Origin: Tamilnaduibacter salinus
GTDB lineage: Bacteria; Pseudomonadota; Gammaproteobacteria; Pseudomonadales; Oleiphilaceae
NCBI RefSeq assembly: GCF_003096655.1
Contig: NZ_QEKQ01000001.1
Location: 62,001-126,000 of the forward strand
Length of the DNA stretch: 64,000 nt
Direction: 5' to 3'
Numbering within the stretch: position 1 is the first letter of the stretch; every line of letters begins with the position of its first letter. Positions 61,335 through 64,000 of this stretch are shown one piece after another. The translations under genes and the position numbers were made by a program. The notes under the pieces are model-generated. The model was not told where the DNA came from, did no database searches, and saw nothing but the letters and a program-made list of their open reading frames with translations.

Positions 61335-62081
61335 ATGATGCTGGACGATCTCAACGCCTTTTTCTCCGGGGACTACGCCCTGTTCCGCGACCGGATCGTC
61401 GGGCCGGAAGATGATCGTCCGGGGCTGCCCGCGCGGGCGCTTCTGACGGACGATGGCCTTGGCACGGTTCTGGAGCGCTTTGGCGCGACCCATCCCGGGG
61501 CGGACCGGCGCGGACTGGTCTCGCTCTGGTCCCGGTACTATTTCCTCTGGCTGACCGTACCGTCGGTGGTGGCCAATCTGGTGCTTCATCGTGAGCTGCC
61601 CGTGGCACTGGACGATCTGGATGTGATCCTCGGCGATGATGGACTGCCCTCTGCGTTCAGGGTGCCGGATGAGGGCCGGGTCTGGTCGGAGCCGCCCGAG
61701 CCGTTTGAGCGTTTCAGCGGGCTGCTGGCGGAGAACGTCGAGCCGTTGATCGACGGCCTATACCATCAGGTGAAGGTGTCCCGTCGTGTGCTCTGGAGCA
61801 ATGCTGGCAACTACTTCGAGTGGCTGGTGTCGGCGATGGTCGACTATGGCGCTCCGGAGGCGGTGGTCGCACCGGCCCTCACGATTGTTGAGGCGCCTGA
61901 GCGACCGGATGGCACACCGAATCCAATGCACCACCCGGTTCAGTATGTGGAGCGCTCAGAAGGGCCGTCACCGCTGCGTCAGCGCCGCCAGTGCTGTATC
62001 CAGTATCGCGTGCCCGGATTCGGTCTGTGCGGGAACTGCCCGCTGATTGATCGGCCGCCGAAAGGCGTGACGGTGGGATAG
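61335..62081 (+). CDS. fhuF: FhuF-like siderophore-iron reductase
   Basis: A 248-residue cytoplasmic protein of the FhuF family, which reduces ferric siderophores after uptake. The hallmark is the C-terminal [2Fe-2S] motif CC-x10-C-x2-C, here CCIQYRVPGFGLCGNCP. The ferritin-like body includes SLWSRYYFLWLTVPSV and SNAGNYFEWLV. ATG 61335 and 61338 are adjacent candidates. It is convergent with, and 8 bp from, an EntD-type transferase gene; no siderophore receptor or synthetase is in the window. Confidence 0.9.
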   Translation: MMLDDLNAFFSGDYALFRDRIVGPEDDRPGLPARALLTDDGLGTVLERFGATHPGADRRGLVSLWSRYYFLWLTVPSVVANLVLHRELPVALDDLDVILGDDGLPSAFRVPDEGRVWSEPPEPFERFSGLLAENVEPLIDGLYHQVKVSRRVLWSNAGNYFEWLVSAMVDYGAPEAVVAPALTIVEAPERPDGTPNPMHHPVQYVERSEGPSPLRQRRQCCIQYRVPGFGLCGNCPLIDRPPKGVTVG

Positions 62082-62089
62082 GGTGTCGG

Positions 62090-62806
62090 TCAGGCCGGGA
62101 CGGTGACCAGTGTCAGGCAGCGGTCGTGGCAGTCGGTGAGGTGGCCTTCCAGCGTTGATCCCTCCGGCCAGGACGGGCCGAGCGCGGTGCAGAGTCTCAG
62201 TGTGGTCTTATCACGGTTGGGGGTGTCCATTAGTTCCGCATCCTGGAAGTAGAACCGCTGGCCGGTGACCGGGTGGAGCGCCTTGAACAGACTTTCCTTG
62301 AAGGAAAAGACGGTCGTGACCAGCGCGCCGGGTGCCTGTTCCAGTCTGTTTCTGAAACGGGCCCGTTCGTCCGGGGTCAGCAGTCTGGGCGCCAGCCGGC
62401 GGGCCCGCTCATCGTCGATCATCGGTTCCAGGTCTATCCCCAGCCCCATCCAGTACTCGCTCAGACCGGCAACGGCCGTGGCCAGACCGTCCGTGTGTGA
62501 AATGGACCCCGTGAATCCGTCCGGCCAGGCGGGTGCGCCATCGCCCCGTTGATCGGGACAGGCGACCGGCCCGCCCAGGGTCGTCAGGGCCTCTCGGGCA
62601 CACAGCCGTCCTGCCAGAAAATCGGTGCGTCGTTTGGGCTGCGCGTTCAGGATCGATGGCGGTTCGGGCAGCGCGGCCTGGGCGGGCGCATCAGGGTGGA
62701 AATGCTCAGGCGAGGTCTGGGTCTGGACGAAGGACAGGCCGGGGAGCCGCTGGCGGAAGGGCCAGCGGTCCTCGAATGCGCCGCAGCACTCGGGCAGGGT
62801 CGGCAT
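62090..62806 (-). CDS. 4'-phosphopantetheinyl transferase (EntD type)
   Basis: A 238-residue enzyme that activates carrier proteins by adding the CoA-derived arm. The metal and CoA motifs GLGIDLEPM and FSFKESLFKALHP are intact, and the EntD-type N-terminal segment FPRKR-like RRTDFLAGRLCAREAL is visible. ATG 62806 follows GGGAGG. It lies 26 bp after ychF on the same strand. It may serve siderophore synthetases or fatty acid ACP in an organism without AcpS; the target is not determined. Confidence 0.9.
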   Translation of the reverse strand: MPTLPECCGAFEDRWPFRQRLPGLSFVQTQTSPEHFHPDAPAQAALPEPPSILNAQPKRRTDFLAGRLCAREALTTLGGPVACPDQRGDGAPAWPDGFTGSISHTDGLATAVAGLSEYWMGLGIDLEPMIDDERARRLAPRLLTPDERARFRNRLEQAPGALVTTVFSFKESLFKALHPVTGQRFYFQDAELMDTPNRDKTTLRLCTALGPSWPEGSTLEGHLTDCHDRCLTLVTVPA

Positions 62807-62832
62807 GGGCGTCCTCCCGGCCGGTGATGTCC

Positions 62833-63924
62833 TCAGACGTTGAAGCGGAAGTGGATGACGTCGCCGTCCTGAACGATGTAATCCTTGCCTTCCAGGCGCC
62901 ACTTGCCGGCTTCCTTGGCACCCTGTTCGCCATTGTGTTCGATGTAGTCGTCGTAGGCGATCACTTCGGCGCGAATGAAGCCTTTCTCGAAGTCCGTGTG
63001 GATCACACCGGCGGATTTCGGTGCACTGGCGCCGATGCGGGTGGTCCAGGCGCGGACTTCCTTCGGGCCGGCCGTGAAGTAGGTCTGCAGGCCGAGCAGG
63101 CTGTAGCCGGCGCGGATCACCCGATCGAGGCCCGGCTCTTCCATGCCCATCTCTTCGAGGAAGACGCTCTTTTCCTCGTCTTCCAGCTCGGCGATCTCGG
63201 CCTCAAGCTTGCTGCAGATCGGGACGACAATGGCGTTTTCCGCCTCGGCAATCTCGCGGGCCGCATCAAGATGTGGGTTGTTCTCAAAGCCGTCCTCGTC
63301 GACGTTGGCGATGTACATGGTCGGTTTGACCGTCAGCAGGCACAGCTCGCGGATCAGCGCCATCTGGTCGTCGTCCAGGTTCATGCTGCGCACCGGTTTG
63401 CCTTCATTGAGCACCGGCAACAACTGCTCGAACAGCTCGACCTGGGCTTTGGCGGTCTTGTCACCGCTCTTCGCGATGCGCTGGACCCGCTTGATGGCCT
63501 TTTCGACGGTGTCGAGATCGGCCAGCGCCAGTTCGGTGTTGATCACCTCAATGTCTGAGGCCGGGTCCACCTGGTTGGCCACGTGGATGACGTTGTCATC
63601 CTCGAAGCAGCGCACGACGTGGGCGATGGCGTCCGTCTCGCGGATGTTGGCCAGGAACTGGTTGCCCAGGCCTTCGCCCTTGGAGGCACCGGACACCAGC
63701 CCGGCGATGTCGACGAACTCCATGGTGGTGGGAATCGTCTTCTCGGGCTTCACGATGTCCGCCAGTTTATGGAGACGCGGGTCGGGCATGCCGACGACGC
63801 CCGCGTTCGGTTCGATGGTGCAGAACGGGAAGTTTTCGGCGCCGATGCCGGACTCGGTCAGAGCGTTGAACAGCGTGGATTTGCCCACGTTGGGCAGGCC
63901 GACGATGCCGCAGTTGAAACCCAT
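62833..63924 (-). CDS. ychF: Redox-regulated ATPase YchF
   Basis: A 363-residue Obg-like P-loop NTPase. The P-loop is [15 protein letters not shown]2/G3 motifs include [12 protein letters not shown] and [20 protein letters not shown], and a coiled-coil insertion and C-terminal TGS-like domain ([16 protein letters not shown]) follow. YchF binds ATP rather than GTP and interacts with ribosomes. AGAGG precedes the ATG. The pth gene that often lies upstream is not seen before the window ends. Confidence 0.95.
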   Translation of the reverse strand: MGFNCGIVGLPNVGKSTLFNALTESGIGAENFPFCTIEPNAGVVGMPDPRLHKLADIVKPEKTIPTTMEFVDIAGLVSGASKGEGLGNQFLANIRETDAIAHVVRCFEDDNVIHVANQVDPASDIEVINTELALADLDTVEKAIKRVQRIAKSGDKTAKAQVELFEQLLPVLNEGKPVRSMNLDDDQMALIRELCLLTVKPTMYIANVDEDGFENNPHLDAAREIAEAENAIVVPICSKLEAEIAELEDEEKSVFLEEMGMEEPGLDRVIRAGYSLLGLQTYFTAGPKEVRAWTTRIGASAPKSAGVIHTDFEKGFIRAEVIAYDDYIEHNGEQGAKEAGKWRLEGKDYIVQDGDVIHFRFNV

Positions 63925-63960
63925 GGGAGCCTCTGATGAACGGGAAATGGAAAAGGGCGG

Positions 63961-63966
63961 ATTATA
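63961..63966 (-). promoter_or_regulatory. Possible -10 element of ychF
   Basis: On the minus strand a perfect TATAAT lies 36 bp before the ychF start (GGTATAATCC). The -35 region is weak (TCGCAC at about 17 bp). Only 34 bp of window remain upstream. Confidence 0.4.
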
Positions 63967-64000
63967 CCGATCCTGCCTGTTGGGTGCGACCGGCGACCGT

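Overview
The window looks like a chromosomal segment from a GC-rich, probably marine or halophilic gammaproteobacterium. Gene orders (mrdA-rodA-mltB-rlpA-dacA-ybeD-lipB; rnr-rlmB; rpsF-rpsR-membrane gene-rplI-dnaB-alr), FabB, an EntD-type phosphopantetheinyl transferase and betaine-type C1 catabolism fit the Pseudomonas/Marinobacter/Oceanospirillales range. This placement rests on gene content and order only. There are no rRNA genes, transposases, phage genes or CRISPR arrays. The sequence starts inside mrdA and ends just upstream of ychF.

Layout. 1-5.4 kb: cell-wall elongation and remodelling genes running into lipB. 5.4-16.8 kb: diguanylate cyclase, AarF/UbiB-type kinase-like protein, glutaredoxin, PPi-dependent phosphofructokinase, an mpl-ubiX-ATPase operon with overlapping non-AUG starts, an LCAD-like acyl-CoA dehydrogenase and a large lipoprotein of unknown function. 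17-25.6 kb: tRNA-Leu, rnr-rlmB, the S6/S18/L9 operon, dnaB and alr. 25.8-29.8 kb: a small unknown gene, a degenerate RmlD-like protein, fabB and lipA. 30-45.9 kb: a C1 catabolic island. It holds a dimethylglycine-dehydrogenase-type FAD/GcvT fusion, serine dehydratase, a GbdR-like regulator, an NAD-dependent molybdo/tungsto formate dehydrogenase operon (fdsGBA-fdhD-fdsD) and a convergent operon of a GcvT-like methyltransferase, a MetF-like reductase and formate-THF ligase. 46-51 kb: an RND efflux pair and two small genes. 51.6-57 kb: branched-chain amino acid catabolism (Leu/Val-type dehydrogenase, E1 alpha, E1 beta, lipoylated E2, an MDR oxidoreductase). 57-61 kb: an AaeXAB-like efflux set, a PACE exporter and tRNA-Met. 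61.3-64 kb: FhuF, an EntD-like phosphopantetheinyl transferase and ychF.

How the genes may work together. N-methyl groups removed by the FAD/GcvT protein, and methyl groups taken by the stand-alone GcvT-like protein, would enter the folate pool. They could then be oxidised by the MetF-like protein, FolD (not in the window), reversed formate-THF ligase and formate dehydrogenase to CO2 with NADH. Glycine would leave via serine and SdaA as pyruvate. LipA and LipB supply the lipoyl group needed by the branched-chain E2.

The most distinctive non-coding feature is a palindromic repeat built from CACGGAA-like units. It occurs in four full copies, and each copy fills the gap between two convergent genes (8.2, 25.7, 27.3 and 32.7 kb). 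A possible half copy precedes dacA. Separate structured elements are a 171-bp MITE-like element with perfect 23-bp terminal inverted repeats between dnaB and alr, and a 111-bp long-stem element at 13.5 kb.
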